Position numbers and translations under genes: made by a program. From JBBEAM01 sp040882845 (lineage in GTDB: Bacteria; Pseudomonadota; Alphaproteobacteria; Kiloniellales; DSM-21159), in contig JBBEAM010000009.1 of NCBI GenBank assembly GCA_040882845.1, positions 434,001-498,000 of the forward strand: a DNA stretch of 64,000 nt. Reading direction: 5' to 3'. Below are positions 35,460 through 44,549 of the stretch, one piece after another (position 1 is the first letter of the stretch; each line of letters starts with the position of its first letter). The notes beneath the pieces were generated by a model. It saw nothing but the letters and a program-made list of their open reading frames with translations. It was not told the origin of the DNA and did no database searches.

Positions 35460-37058
35460 TCAGGCGGCTGCCTTCAAGGCCCGTCTTTCGCTTTCCAGTC
35501 CTTTCAGAATGGCGAAGCAGCCCAGCAGGAGGACGACCGTGAACGGCAGGCCGGTGGCGATCGAAGCCGCCTGCAGCGAGGCGAGACCGCCGCCCAGCAG
35601 CAGGGCGATGGCCACCAGGCCCTCGAAGATGCACCAGAACACCCGCTGCGAGGTCGGGGCGTCGGTCTTGCCGCCGGCGGTGATGGTGTCGATCACCAGG
35701 GAACCGGAGTCCGAGGAGGTGACGAAGAACACGATCACCAGAACGATGCCGATGAAGGAGGTGATCGAGACCAGCGGCAGCGCCTCCAGCATGAGAAAGA
35801 GCTGCAGCTCGAGATCAGCATCGGCCACGGCGGTGTAGCCATCGCTGACGATCTGGGTGATGGCAGTGCCGCCGAAGGTGGTCATCCAGAACACCGAGAC
35901 GACCGAAGGGATCAGCAGCACGCAGGTGATGAACTCGCGCACCGTGCGTCCCTTGGAGACCCGGGCGATGAACATGCCGACGAAGGGCGACCAGGAGATC
36001 CACCAGGCCCAGTAAAACGAGGTCCAGCCCTGACGGAAGTTGTCGTCCTCTCTCCCGAAGGGATTGGACAGCGCCGGCAGATACTCGACGTAGGAAACCA
36101 GGTTGTGGAAGAAACCGGTCAGGATCGCCACGGTCGGCCCGACGATCACGACGAAGAGCAACAGCAGAGCCGCCAGCACCATGTTGATTTCCGACAGCCG
36201 CTTCACCCCGGCGTCCAGGCCGGCGAGCACGGAGATCAGCGCGACTGCCGTGATGGCCGTGATCAGCACCACCTGCGAGACGTCGTTGGCGGGAATGCCG
36301 AAGAGATAGTCGAGGCCGGCGTTCGCCTGCGCGGCGCCGAAGCCGAGCGAGGTGGCGAGGCCGAACAGCGTCGCGAAGACCGCCAGGGTGTCGATGATAT
36401 GGCCGGTCCAGCCCCACACCCGGTCTCCGAAGATCGGATAGAAGATCGACCGCATGGTGAGCGGCAGGCCCTTGTTGTAGGAGAACAGCGCCAGGGCCAG
36501 GGCGACCACGGCGTAGATCGCCCAGGGATGCAGGCCCCAGTGGTAGATCGTCGCCGCCATGCCGAGACGGCGCGCCGTCTCCTGATCGCCGGCGGCGCCG
36601 GCCAGCGGCGCCCAGCTGTCGGGCGAGCCCGCGCCCTCGGCCACCGAGGTCGAGAAGTGCGAGATCGGCTCGGACACGCCGTAGAACATCAGGCCGATGC
36701 CCATGCCGGCGGCGAACAGCATCGCGAACCAGCCGGGATAGCCGAACTCCGGCTTGGCGTCCTTGCCACCCAGCCTGATCTTGCCGTAAGGCGAGACCAC
36801 CAGCACCAGGCAGAGAACGACGAAGATGTTGGCGGAGATCAGAAAGAAGGAATCGAAGACCTCCGTGATGCCGGCCCGCATTCCGTTGAAGACGCTCGCC
36901 GCTTGTTCCTGCAGCGCCAGCGTGAAGATCACGAAGAGGACGATGGTGACGCCGGAGATCAGGAACACCGGATTATGGATGTCGATCCCGAACGGTCCGA
37001 TCTTCGTCTGGATGTTGTCTTGTCCGACCTCGTAGTCGGTCTCGGTAATGTCGCTCAT
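35460..37058 (-). CDS. BCCT family betaine/carnitine/choline transporter
   Basis: A 532-residue membrane protein with the twelve-helix BCCT core. The signature GWTSFYWAWWISWSPFVGMF, with its substrate-binding tryptophans, and the GMGIGLMFYGVSEPISHF and HWGLHPWAIYA segments are present. Transporters of this family import glycine betaine, choline, carnitine or DMSP, often with sodium, for osmoprotection or as carbon source. The N-terminal 30 residues before the first helix are acidic. Substrate cannot be fixed from sequence; the location suits uptake of an osmolyte by a marine cell. Confidence 0.92.
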   Translation of the reverse strand: MSDITETDYEVGQDNIQTKIGPFGIDIHNPVFLISGVTIVLFVIFTLALQEQAASVFNGMRAGITEVFDSFFLISANIFVVLCLVLVVSPYGKIRLGGKDAKPEFGYPGWFAMLFAAGMGIGLMFYGVSEPISHFSTSVAEGAGSPDSWAPLAGAAGDQETARRLGMAATIYHWGLHPWAIYAVVALALALFSYNKGLPLTMRSIFYPIFGDRVWGWTGHIIDTLAVFATLFGLATSLGFGAAQANAGLDYLFGIPANDVSQVVLITAITAVALISVLAGLDAGVKRLSEINMVLAALLLLFVVIVGPTVAILTGFFHNLVSYVEYLPALSNPFGREDDNFRQGWTSFYWAWWISWSPFVGMFIARVSKGRTVREFITCVLLIPSVVSVFWMTTFGGTAITQIVSDGYTAVADADLELQLFLMLEALPLVSITSFIGIVLVIVFFVTSSDSGSLVIDTITAGGKTDAPTSQRVFWCIFEGLVAIALLLGGGLASLQAASIATGLPFTVVLLLGCFAILKGLESERRALKAAA

Positions 37059-37300
37059 GCCCTTGAGGCCCCCCTAAGAGTTTGAGTGGAGCTTTCTCGG
37101 CCTGCCGTAACGATGCTGGCCGTCTCCTGTTTCACGTCCACGCTCCTTCTTTCCGGCCCGGCGGCGGCGTGCGACCTGCCCGGCCTGTGCCGGTCCGAAC
37201 CGGCTCCTCCAGTCCAGCGGAGATCGTGAAACAGCGTCCCTAGGGTGAACTGCCTTGTTGCAGACGTCAAATCACCCGATAGCGACGCATTCTGCGATGC

Positions 37301-37543
37301 TTACAGGCCTATGGCGTGCTTGTAAACGTCCAGCAGGGCTTCCTGCTCCTGCCGGTCGTCGCTGTCCATCTTCCGCAGCCGCACGATCTGACGCATGATC
37401 TTGGAGTCGAAACCCGCCGCCTTGGCTTCGGAGTAGACCTCCTTGATGTCCGCGGCCAGGGCGGCTTTTTCCTCCTCCAGGCGCTCGATACGCTCGATGA
37501 AGGACTTCAGGCGATCCGCCGCGATGCCGCCAGCGTCGGACAT
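37301..37543 (-). CDS. gapR: GapR-type nucleoid protein (DUF2312)
   Basis: An 80-residue DUF2312 protein: IAADRLKSFIERIERLEEEK, then EAKAAGFDSKIMRQIVRLRK. The N-terminal coiled coil gives dimers and the C-terminal helices close around overtwisted DNA in Caulobacter GapR, which marks AT-rich DNA ahead of replication forks. Conservation is high over the whole length. It is a single gene next to DUF1244. Confidence 0.9.
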   Translation of the reverse strand: MSDAGGIAADRLKSFIERIERLEEEKAALAADIKEVYSEAKAAGFDSKIMRQIVRLRKMDSDDRQEQEALLDVYKHAIGL

Positions 37544-37675
37544 GGCGTTTCCTCCGGGATGATGTGCTCAGCAAGGGTGAAGCCGCGACTCGCGGCAGGG
37601 GGACGCTAGCCGCTCGGCAAGGCCTGCGGCAAGGCCCGGCGATCCCGGCCGGGCGATTTCCTGTGGATAGCTGAC

Positions 37676-37975
<300 letters not shown>

Positions 37976-38060
37976 GGCCTTCGTTCCTTTTGTCGTATCC
38001 TGCTGCCCTAGAGATAGGGGCTGGAACCGCGCCCTGCCAAGGCTGCTTTCTCCCCGGCGG

Positions 38061-39200
38061 CTATTCCAGGCCGGCGCGGGTTTCCTCGATCAGGAAGTCG
38101 ACCACGGCATTGAGCGCGTCCGGCTTGGCGGCGCCGGCGGCCAGCGCCGCCTCGTAGACCGCGAGCTGCCGATGGGCGCTGGTGCCGCGGCTGAGGATTT
38201 CCCGGGCGTGCAGGATCTCCTCGACGCAGTCGAGCGCCTCGGCGTCCTCGCGGGTCAGTTCGATGATCTCCTCGAGCAGCCCGGCGTAACCGCCGACCTC
38301 GCCCTTGCCGAAGTCCACCAGCCCCTCGTCGTAGCCGTAGCGCTGCGCCCGCCAGCGGTTCTCCTGGATCAGCATGTTGCTATACCGCCGCCAGCGCTGG
38401 TTGTTGAGCTTCAGGCGGTAGAGCATGCGCAGCAGGCAGACGAACAGCGCGGCGATGGCGACACCGTCGCGGTACTGGGTGCAGATGTCGGGAATCCGCA
38501 GCTCCAGGGTCGGGAAGCGCGCCGAGGGCCGCACGTCCCACCAGATCTTGCTGGCGTCCTCGATCAGCCCGGCGCCGACGATCGCCTCGATGTGCCGGGA
38601 GTATTCGCCCCAGGAATCGTGGTGTTCCGGCAGGCCGGTGCGCGGCAGCTCGTCGAACACCGCCAGGCGGTAGGACTTGAGCCCGGTATTCTCCCCCCGC
38701 CAGAACGGCGAGGAGGTCGAGAGCGCCAGCAGGTGCGGCAGGAAATAGGCGATCTGGCCCAGCAGGTCGATCCGCAGGTCGTCGTCGTCGAGCCCGACGT
38801 GGACATGCATGCCGCAGATCACCAGGCGGCGCGCCACCGCCTGCATGTCGCGGGCGAGGATGTTGTAGCGCTCCTTGTCGGTGTGCTTCTGGGTGTTCCA
38901 GGCCGCCGTCGGGTGGGTCGAGGCGGCGACCAGCGCGAAGCCGTAGGCCTCGGCGATCTCGGCGACGCTGCGGCGCAGGAAGCGGACCTCCTCGGCGGCC
39001 TGCTTGACGGTCTTGCAGACCGAGGTGCCGACCTCGACCTGGCATTTCAGGAACTCCGGGCTGACCCGGCTTTCCAGCCGCGCCTCGCAGTCGGCCATCA
39101 GCTGCTCGGGCACGTCGATCACCAGGTCGCGGGTCTTGGGATCGACCAGGAGGTACTCCTCCTCGATCCCCAGGGAAAAGGGCGGGATCTTGCCGGGCAT
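38061..39200 (-). CDS. ybdK: YbdK family carboxylate-amine ligase
   Basis: A 379-residue glutamate-cysteine ligase type 2 (GCS2) enzyme. FSLGIEEEYLLVDPKTRDL holds the acidic nucleotide-metal residues, GMHVHVGLDD is the conserved histidine strand, and FPTLELRIPDICT is near residue 245. Some members ligate cysteine to glutamate weakly, but the true amine partner is unknown. It begins three bases after the stop of the N-formylglutamate amidohydrolase gene, so the two are coupled and may act on related glutamyl compounds. Confidence 0.88.
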   Translation of the reverse strand: MPGKIPPFSLGIEEEYLLVDPKTRDLVIDVPEQLMADCEARLESRVSPEFLKCQVEVGTSVCKTVKQAAEEVRFLRRSVAEIAEAYGFALVAASTHPTAAWNTQKHTDKERYNILARDMQAVARRLVICGMHVHVGLDDDDLRIDLLGQIAYFLPHLLALSTSSPFWRGENTGLKSYRLAVFDELPRTGLPEHHDSWGEYSRHIEAIVGAGLIEDASKIWWDVRPSARFPTLELRIPDICTQYRDGVAIAALFVCLLRMLYRLKLNNQRWRRYSNMLIQENRWRAQRYGYDEGLVDFGKGEVGGYAGLLEEIIELTREDAEALDCVEEILHAREILSRGTSAHRQLAVYEAALAAGAAKPDALNAVVDFLIEETRAGLE

Positions 39201-39203
39201 GCG

Positions 39204-40031
39204 CTAGGCGGCCCGGCTCGCCGGCAGGGCGAGGCCGGCGGCGGCGAAGGCCTCGCCCAGCGCCGCCTCGACGCAGTCGGTCATCTCCCGCGCCCCGGCC
39301 GGGGTGTCGATCAGGTCCTGGCGCAGCTCGATCAGCGCGTTGGCGAGTCCGCGCGGCTCGGCGTGGGTATGGATGGTGTAGCCGTGGTTGTCGCGCCCGG
39401 TATAGGGCTCGTTGTCGCCGACGGTGAGCCCGCGCGCCCGGAAGGCCTCCATCAAGGGCAGCGGCAGGCGCGGGTCCTGGTTCCACAGGATGCCGACCTG
39501 CCAGGGCCGCTGCTGCCCGCCGATCATCGGCGTGAAGGAGTGCAGCGACACGAAGGCCGGTGTCTGATCTGCCGCCAGCTTGGCCTCGATCATCCGGGCG
39601 ATGGCGGCGTGATAGGGGGTGAAGAAGCTCGCCGCCCGCGCCGCCCGCTCGCCGTCGCTGAGCTCCAGGTTGCGCGGGATGGCGATGCCGTCGCTTTCGC
39701 CGGGAATCGAGGACTCCAGCCCCAGGGTGCGGTTGGGGTCGATCGCCAGGCGCGAGAAGTGGCTGAGCACCAGCGGCGCGTCGAGCCGCCGGGCCAGGGT
39801 CTCGGCCACCCCGGCGATGCCGATGTCGTAGGCGATGTGGCGGCTCATGTCGGCCTCGTCGAGACCCAGATTGCCGCCCAGGCTGCGCGGCACGAAGCGG
39901 CTGGCGTGGTCGCAGACCAGCACCAGCGGCGCCTGGCCGCAGGGATTGACGATCCGGATCGGCCCCGGCTCGTCCGGCGCCAGCAGGCCCGGCGCGGCCA
40001 GGCTATCCTGTTTCACTTCGCGCTTCGACAT
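39204..40031 (-). CDS. N-formylglutamate amidohydrolase-like protein
   Basis: A 275-residue zinc hydrolase of the N-formylglutamate amidohydrolase (FGase) family. Segments LVCDHASRFVPRSLG (first histidine region), SRLAIDPNRT and SLHSFTPMIGGQQRPWQVG match the family. It would release formate and glutamate, yet no hut gene lies nearby. The neighbour ybdK starts only three bases downstream, hinting at a shared amidated glutamate or related substrate. A divergent gene, the hydroxyproline epimerase, begins 94 bases away. Confidence 0.85.
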   Translation of the reverse strand: MSKREVKQDSLAAPGLLAPDEPGPIRIVNPCGQAPLVLVCDHASRFVPRSLGGNLGLDEADMSRHIAYDIGIAGVAETLARRLDAPLVLSHFSRLAIDPNRTLGLESSIPGESDGIAIPRNLELSDGERAARAASFFTPYHAAIARMIEAKLAADQTPAFVSLHSFTPMIGGQQRPWQVGILWNQDPRLPLPLMEAFRARGLTVGDNEPYTGRDNHGYTIHTHAEPRGLANALIELRQDLIDTPAGAREMTDCVEAALGEAFAAAGLALPASRAA

Positions 40032-40125
40032 GAGGCGGACTATAGCGAGTCTGCCTGAGGACTCGAAGGGGGAAGCTGTCCCGGGCTATCCTGCGGGCTG
40101 ATTTTTCCGGCTAAGGACGCGGCGC

Positions 40126-41136
40126 GTGGACCCCATCAAGCCCAACACCTTCTTCTGCATCGACGGCCATACCTGCGGCAACCCGGTGCGTCTGGTCGCC
40201 GGCGGCGGCCCGGCGCTGAACGGCGCCACGATGTCCGAGCGGCGGCAGGACTTCCTCGCCCGCTACGACTGGATCAGGACCGGACTGATGTTCGAGCCGC
40301 GCGGCCACGACATGATGTCCGGCGCGATCCTCTATCCCCTGGCCCGCGCCGACTGCGATACCGGGATTCTCTATATCGAGACCACCGGCTGCCTGCCGAT
40401 GTGCGGCCACGGCACCATCGGCGCGGTGACCTTCATGCTGGAGCGCGGGCTGGTGCAGCCGAGCGAGCCGGGGGTGGTGAAGCTCGACACCCCGGCGGGG
40501 CGGGTCGATGCCGCCTACCGGCAGGCGGGCCGGCACATCGAGTCGGTGAAGCTCACCAACGTCGGCGCCTACCTGGCGCTGCAGGGGCTCGCCGTGGACT
40601 GCCCGGAGCTGGGACCGCTCGCCCTGGACATCGCCTACGGCGGCAACTTCTACGCCATCGTCGAGCCCCAGGCGGCCACCCCCGGCCTCGACGCCATGAC
40701 GCCGGGGGAGATCCTGCGCCTCTCCCCCAAGCTCAGGAAAGCGGTCAACGAGGCGGTCGAGGTGGTCCACCCGGAAGACCCGACGATTCGCGGCGTGACC
40801 CATGTGATGTGGACCGGCACGGCGACGCAGCCTGGCGCCAGCGCGCGCAACGCGGTGTTCTACGGTGGCAACGCCATCGACCGCAGCCCCTGCGGCACCG
40901 GCACCTCGGCGCGCATGGCCCAGCTCGCGGCGCGCGGCGAACTGAAGCTCGGCGACAGCTTCGTCCACGAGTCCATCATCGGCAGCCTCTTCACCGGGCG
41001 GGTCGAGGCGGAAACCCAGGTCGGCAGCCACGCGGGGATCATCCCCTCGATCGAGGGCTGGGCGCGGATGACCGGCCTCAACACGATCTTTCTCGACGAT
41101 CGCGACCCCTATGTCGCGGGGTTTCAGGTGGCTTAG
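40126..41136 (+). CDS. 4-hydroxyproline 2-epimerase (proline racemase family), GTG start
   Basis: A 336-residue proline racemase family enzyme with both catalytic cysteines: MCGHGTIG (C93) and DRSPCGTGTS (C256). Two cysteines mean racemase/epimerase chemistry rather than trans-3-hydroxyproline dehydration, where the first is threonine. Such proteins convert trans-4-hydroxy-L-proline to cis-4-hydroxy-D-proline. The GTG at 40126 follows AAGGA and gives the family start (IKPNTFFCIDGHTCGNPVRL). Its partner could be the DapA-like gene at 42376 on the other strand; the D-hydroxyproline dehydrogenase expected between them is absent. Confidence 0.9.
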   Translation: MDPIKPNTFFCIDGHTCGNPVRLVAGGGPALNGATMSERRQDFLARYDWIRTGLMFEPRGHDMMSGAILYPLARADCDTGILYIETTGCLPMCGHGTIGAVTFMLERGLVQPSEPGVVKLDTPAGRVDAAYRQAGRHIESVKLTNVGAYLALQGLAVDCPELGPLALDIAYGGNFYAIVEPQAATPGLDAMTPGEILRLSPKLRKAVNEAVEVVHPEDPTIRGVTHVMWTGTATQPGASARNAVFYGGNAIDRSPCGTGTSARMAQLAARGELKLGDSFVHESIIGSLFTGRVEAETQVGSHAGIIPSIEGWARMTGLNTIFLDDRDPYVAGFQVA

Positions 41137-42158
41137 GATTTATTAGGAGGCTTGCAACATATACAGAATGCGCCATGGATGAGAACCAGGATCTGAAAAG
41201 AACCCTATAGTAGAATTTTGATCTCTTACTACATAGGAACCAACATGACTAAAAAAAAATTAGAGGATTACTCTGACAATGGGCGAAGGAGGTTGCTTAG
41301 CTGGTCGCCAGATTTCGATACAACAAGTAACATTTTGAATATTAAGATAGACGATGGCTGGGAAGAAGAAGTTAAACAACAATGGATAAATAATAAAAGA
41401 AAAATAATAGAAGGTATTAAGCTAAGATATGGGGTAGTTAATTTTGAACAGAAGATATCTAATTTTGTTGATATAGATAGTAAACCGTTCTCAATCTTAT
41501 CCCATCACAACCATTTCCATGCTCAAGCGAGAGAGGCATTTGTTATGGGGTCGTACTTTCCTGCTCTAACCGCATCTTGCGCTTTAGGTGAACGCATTTT
41601 GAATCATTTAATTATTGACCTGAGAGACTTTTTTAAAAAAACGTCAGAATACAAAAAAGTTTATAGAAAAGAATCTTTTGATGATTGGAACATTGCAATA
41701 GACATTCTTTCAAAATGGAATATTATACTGCCCTGCGTTGGAGAGCGTTTTATGCTTTTGAAGGAATAAGGAATAAATCTATACATTTTAATCCAAATAC
41801 ATATAGCTCTGTTCGAGAAGATGCTTTGAGTGCAATAAAACTTTTGCGTGAAATTATCGATGGGCAGTTTGGTACATTTGGAATAAAACCATGGCTAATA
41901 TCTGGGACTAGGGGCCATCAGTTCATAAAGAAAGAGTTTGAAAACCATCCTTTTATCGAAACGTACTTTAAGCCAACCTGCCCGTTTGTTGGCCCTCTTT
42001 TTTCGATGGATTTTGATGAAATGCAAAGGGCAAAATTTTTTGACTTTGATGATTATGGATTAGCTCCGTGGTCAGATGAAGAGTTTTCTGAAAGATTCAA
42101 TAGCCGCGCGCCTGAATCTCTTTGCGAGAGAGAGGCGGTGAACGAGATTGCGTAAATC
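41137..42158. other. AT-rich island between hydroxyproline epimerase and DapA-like gene
   Basis: Base composition changes abruptly right after the epimerase stop and returns to GC-rich sequence at about 42159. The first bases hold AGGAGG (41145-41150) not followed by a suitably spaced start, and a 12-codon frame at 41175-41210 (MDENQDLKRTL), perhaps the truncated next gene of the operon. The rest is a frameshifted HEPN-like gene. No transposase or direct repeat was detected. Confidence 0.7.
41245..42155 (+). pseudogene. HEPN/DUF4145-like protein gene with a frameshift in a T run
   Basis: Two overlapping frames (one ending at 41769, the other running to 42155) make one protein of about 300 residues if one extra T is present in the TTTT run at 41748-41751. 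The joined text reads GERF then YAFEGIRNKSIHFNP. The N-terminal part has a helix AREAFVMGSYFPALTASCAL with GERILNHLI, and the RNKSIH segment fits the R-x4-H motif of HEPN ribonucleases. ATG 41245 (upstream AGGAAC) is preferred over TTG 41218. Codons are AT-rich and foreign. HEPN assignment is from the motif and helix pattern only; a sequencing error could explain the shift. Confidence 0.6.
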
Positions 42159-42307
42159 CTACCCCTCCCGCACCTTCTCCCTCTCCCTCATCTCCGCGCT
42201 GCCTTCCTCCACTTCGTAGGTCCAGGCCTGGAAGCGGACGAGTTCGTGCTGGCCGAAGGAGTGGATCAGCAGCACGTCAGCGGCGTCGCGGGCGATGACG
42301 ATGCGGC
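42159..42307 (-). pseudogene. 3' remnant of a second transglutaminase gene
   Basis: Read on the minus strand, this stretch encodes GRIVIARDAADVLLIHSFGQ, then HELVRFQAWTYEVEEGS and a stop at 42159. It aligns end to end with the last 50 or so residues of the transglutaminase at 43362 (GRIVIARGRDAADVPLVHSF, WTYEVEKDGSEIRE), with a two-residue gap. Similarity stops abruptly at about 42307, so the first 80 percent or more of the gene is gone. The two copies are clearly diverged at DNA level, so this is not a recent duplicate. Confidence 0.8.
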
Positions 42308-42375
42308 CTGGCCGAGAGCCAATGGCCACGACGTGGTGTTGGACGCTATCGGCCGCAGCCCATGCGCACCGGCTC

Positions 42376-43290
42376 CTACGCCGCCGCCAGCTTCGGCCGG
42401 CTGTCGAGCGCGGCCTGGACGATGCCGGTGACCCGCTCGCGCTCCGCGCCGGAGATCGTCTGGCGCGGCAGGCGCACCGTCTCCGTCCCCCGCCCCGCCA
42501 TCGCCTGGGCGAGCTTGATGTACTGCACCAGCTTGGGGTGGCAGTCGAGGTGGAGCAGCGGCATGAACCAGCGGTTGAGCGCCCGCGCCTCCTCCCAGCG
42601 GCCCTCCTGGCAGAGCCGCCAGAGGCGCACCGTCTCCTCCGGGAAGGCGTTGACCAGCCCGGCGACCCAGCCCGCGGCGCCGTTCAGCGCCGCCTCCACG
42701 GCGATGTCGTCGACCCCGCAGAAGACCGTGTAGCGCTCGCCCACGGCGTTGTGGATGTCGCTCAAACGCCGGATATCGTCCGAGGACTCCTTGATCGCCG
42801 CCAGCAGCGGCTCGTCGGACAGCGCGGCGAACATCTCCGGCGCGATGTCGACGCCGTAGGTGACCGGATTGTTGTAGATCATGATCGGCAGGTCGCTGGC
42901 CCCGGCCACGGCGCGGAGATGGGCCAGGACCTCCGGCCCGTCGGCCCGGTAGACCATGCCCGGCAGCACCATCAGCCCGTCGGCGCCCAGGGACTGGGCG
43001 TCGGCGGCGAAGCGGCAGGCCGCGGCGGTCGAGCACTCGGCGACCCCGGCCAGCAGCGGCACCCGGCCAGCGACGGTCCGCACCGCAGCCTCGAGCAGCG
43101 CCCGCTTCTCGGCCGGCTCCAGCGCCGCGTTCTCCCCCAGGGTGCCGAGCAGCACGAAGCCGTCGACTCCCGAGGCCAGCAGCCACTCCAGATGCGCCAT
43201 CGAGGCCTCGAGATCGAGGCTCTCGTCGTGGTGGAACTGCGTCGTCACGGCAGGAAAAACGCCGGACCAGTCGAGTGCAGGGGTGGGCAT
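42376..43290 (-). CDS. DapA-like aldolase family, probable 1-pyrroline-4-hydroxy-2-carboxylate deaminase
   Basis: A 304-residue DHDPS/NAL superfamily protein. The Schiff-base lysine is K167 in AAIKESSDD, the catalytic tyrosine is Y139 in IYNNPVTYG, and the GTLGENA loop holds the carboxylate. In bacteria a DapA-like enzyme deaminates the hydroxyproline intermediate pyrroline-4-hydroxy-2-carboxylate, and the epimerase at 40126 makes that role likely. Diaminopimelate synthesis itself is less probable because there is no lysine-pathway context. It is convergent with the epimerase across an AT-rich island. Confidence 0.75.
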   Translation of the reverse strand: MPTPALDWSGVFPAVTTQFHHDESLDLEASMAHLEWLLASGVDGFVLLGTLGENAALEPAEKRALLEAAVRTVAGRVPLLAGVAECSTAAACRFAADAQSLGADGLMVLPGMVYRADGPEVLAHLRAVAGASDLPIMIYNNPVTYGVDIAPEMFAALSDEPLLAAIKESSDDIRRLSDIHNAVGERYTVFCGVDDIAVEAALNGAAGWVAGLVNAFPEETVRLWRLCQEGRWEEARALNRWFMPLLHLDCHPKLVQYIKLAQAMAGRGTETVRLPRQTISGAERERVTGIVQAALDSRPKLAAA

Positions 43291-43361
43291 GGATGGGATT
43301 CCTTACTGCCGAAACGCTATCGTTGGTTTCTAGCAGATTAAGGCATAGCCAAAAGGTGAGG

Positions 43362-44228
43362 CTACCCCTCCTGCTCCATCTGCGCCCGCTCCCTGATCTC
43401 CGACCCGTCCTTCTCGACCTCATAGGTCCAGACGCGGAAGTCCTTGAGGGTGTGCTGGCCGAAGGAGTGGACCAGGGGGACGTCGGCGGCGTCGCGGCCG
43501 CGGGCGATGACGATGCGGCCCAGGCGCGGCATGTTGTTGCGCGGGTCGAAGGTGAACCAGCGGCCCTGGCCCTGGCCGTCGCGGAGGTAGACTTCCATCC
43601 AGGCGCTGAAATCCATCGGGTCCTGGATCGGCACGCCGATATCGCCGAGGTGGCCGTTGACGTAGCGGGTCGGCACGTTGAGGCAGCGGCACAGTGTGAC
43701 CGCGAGGTGGGTGAAGTCGCGGCAGACGCCCTTGCCTTCCTGATAGGCCTCATAGGCGGTGCGGGTGTCGCGCGCCTCCATGTAATCGAATTTGATGTGA
43801 TCGTGGACGAAGTTGCAGACCGCCTGCACCCGGTTCCAGCCGGGGCTGAGCTGGCCGAAGCGGTCCCAGGCGATCTGGCTCATCCGGTCGGTCTCGCAGT
43901 AGCGGCTGCCGAGCAGATAGCCGAGGCAGTCGTCGGGCAGCTCGGCCACCGGGATTTCCTCGGCGGCGTAGTCGGCCGGGTCGATCAGCCCGTCGTCGGC
44001 GATCGTGCCGTCGCCCCAGATCCGCATGTCGCCGACCGGCGCGGTGAAGCGGCGGCAGAGGTTGCCGTAGAGGTCGCGGTAGACGGTGTTCGGCACCTCC
44101 GGCGTCAGGATCACCTGCTCCTCATCCTGCAGGTCGCCGCGGCGGTCGGGATGCACCGCCAGCAGGGCGATCATCGGGGTTTCATGGGGACAGGACAGGG
44201 TAATGTCGTAGCCGAAGCGGAGCAGCAT
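43362..44228 (-). CDS. Transglutaminase-like family protein
   Basis: A 288-residue protein of the transglutaminase/cysteine-peptidase-like family. The N-terminal domain (about 1-150) is the bacterial transglutaminase-like N domain; the catalytic cysteine is in GKGVCRDFTHLAVTLCR, the third-site region is WFTFDPRNNMPRLGR, and the histidine expected in the HAW motif is a serine (MDFSAWMEVYL). Whether it is a peptidase, a transglutaminase or inactive is open. A truncated second copy of its C-terminus lies at 42159. Confidence 0.82.
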   Translation of the reverse strand: MLLRFGYDITLSCPHETPMIALLAVHPDRRGDLQDEEQVILTPEVPNTVYRDLYGNLCRRFTAPVGDMRIWGDGTIADDGLIDPADYAAEEIPVAELPDDCLGYLLGSRYCETDRMSQIAWDRFGQLSPGWNRVQAVCNFVHDHIKFDYMEARDTRTAYEAYQEGKGVCRDFTHLAVTLCRCLNVPTRYVNGHLGDIGVPIQDPMDFSAWMEVYLRDGQGQGRWFTFDPRNNMPRLGRIVIARGRDAADVPLVHSFGQHTLKDFRVWTYEVEKDGSEIRERAQMEQEG

Positions 44229-44549
44229 GGCGGTCTCTTCCTCTGCGGGGTGTCCGCTGTATAGGGGCGAGCCTAGGGCCTTGGCCGCGAAAACTCGAGT
44301 CTCGCTAAGCCATAACGCCCGGCGGGGGCGAAAGTTGCCGCGCCGCGGGCTTTTCCGCAAAGCCGGCTTCGCACCCCTCCTAAGGTAGGGCTTGGGGGCC
44401 GCAATTGCGCGTCTTTCCGGCGCCGCCCCCCTGGAAGGCCCCGCCCGGCCAGCAAGTCCCGCTTGACCTCCCGGGGAAAGCCTCCAGACTAGTGGTGTTA
44501 CCACTTGACCAATCGCAACCGCTTGCCCCTTCCCGGAGGAAAACCGCCC
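44229..44549. other. Gene-free region upstream of the FadR-family regulator
   Basis: This 321-bp region between two divergent genes has no coding sequence that I can support. Its right end holds the inverted repeat at 44491-44505 and the ribosome binding site GGAGGA at 44535-44540. GC-rich short inverted repeats occur around 44310-44380, but none makes a convincing terminator or riboswitch. Confidence 0.5.
44491..44505. promoter_or_regulatory. FadR-type operator AGTGGT-GTT-ACCACT
   Basis: A perfect 6-bp inverted repeat with 3-bp spacer, matching the TGGT-N3-ACCA pattern bound by FadR-subfamily GntR regulators (LldR, PdhR, GlcC types). It lies 45 bases before the TTG start of the regulator gene, so autoregulation is likely. 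The same core appears at 51539 before glcD. Confidence 0.75.

Noticed and set aside
41743..41760. Programmed -1 frameshifting in the HEPN-like gene
   Set aside because: There is only a TTTT run, not a classical X-XXY-YYZ heptamer, and no downstream pseudoknot was seen; mutation or read error is simpler.
42308..42375. Possible coding remnant reading ANGHDVVLDAIGRSPC on the plus strand
   Set aside because: Too short to assign; it may be the edge of a lost gene, but no family could be named with confidence.
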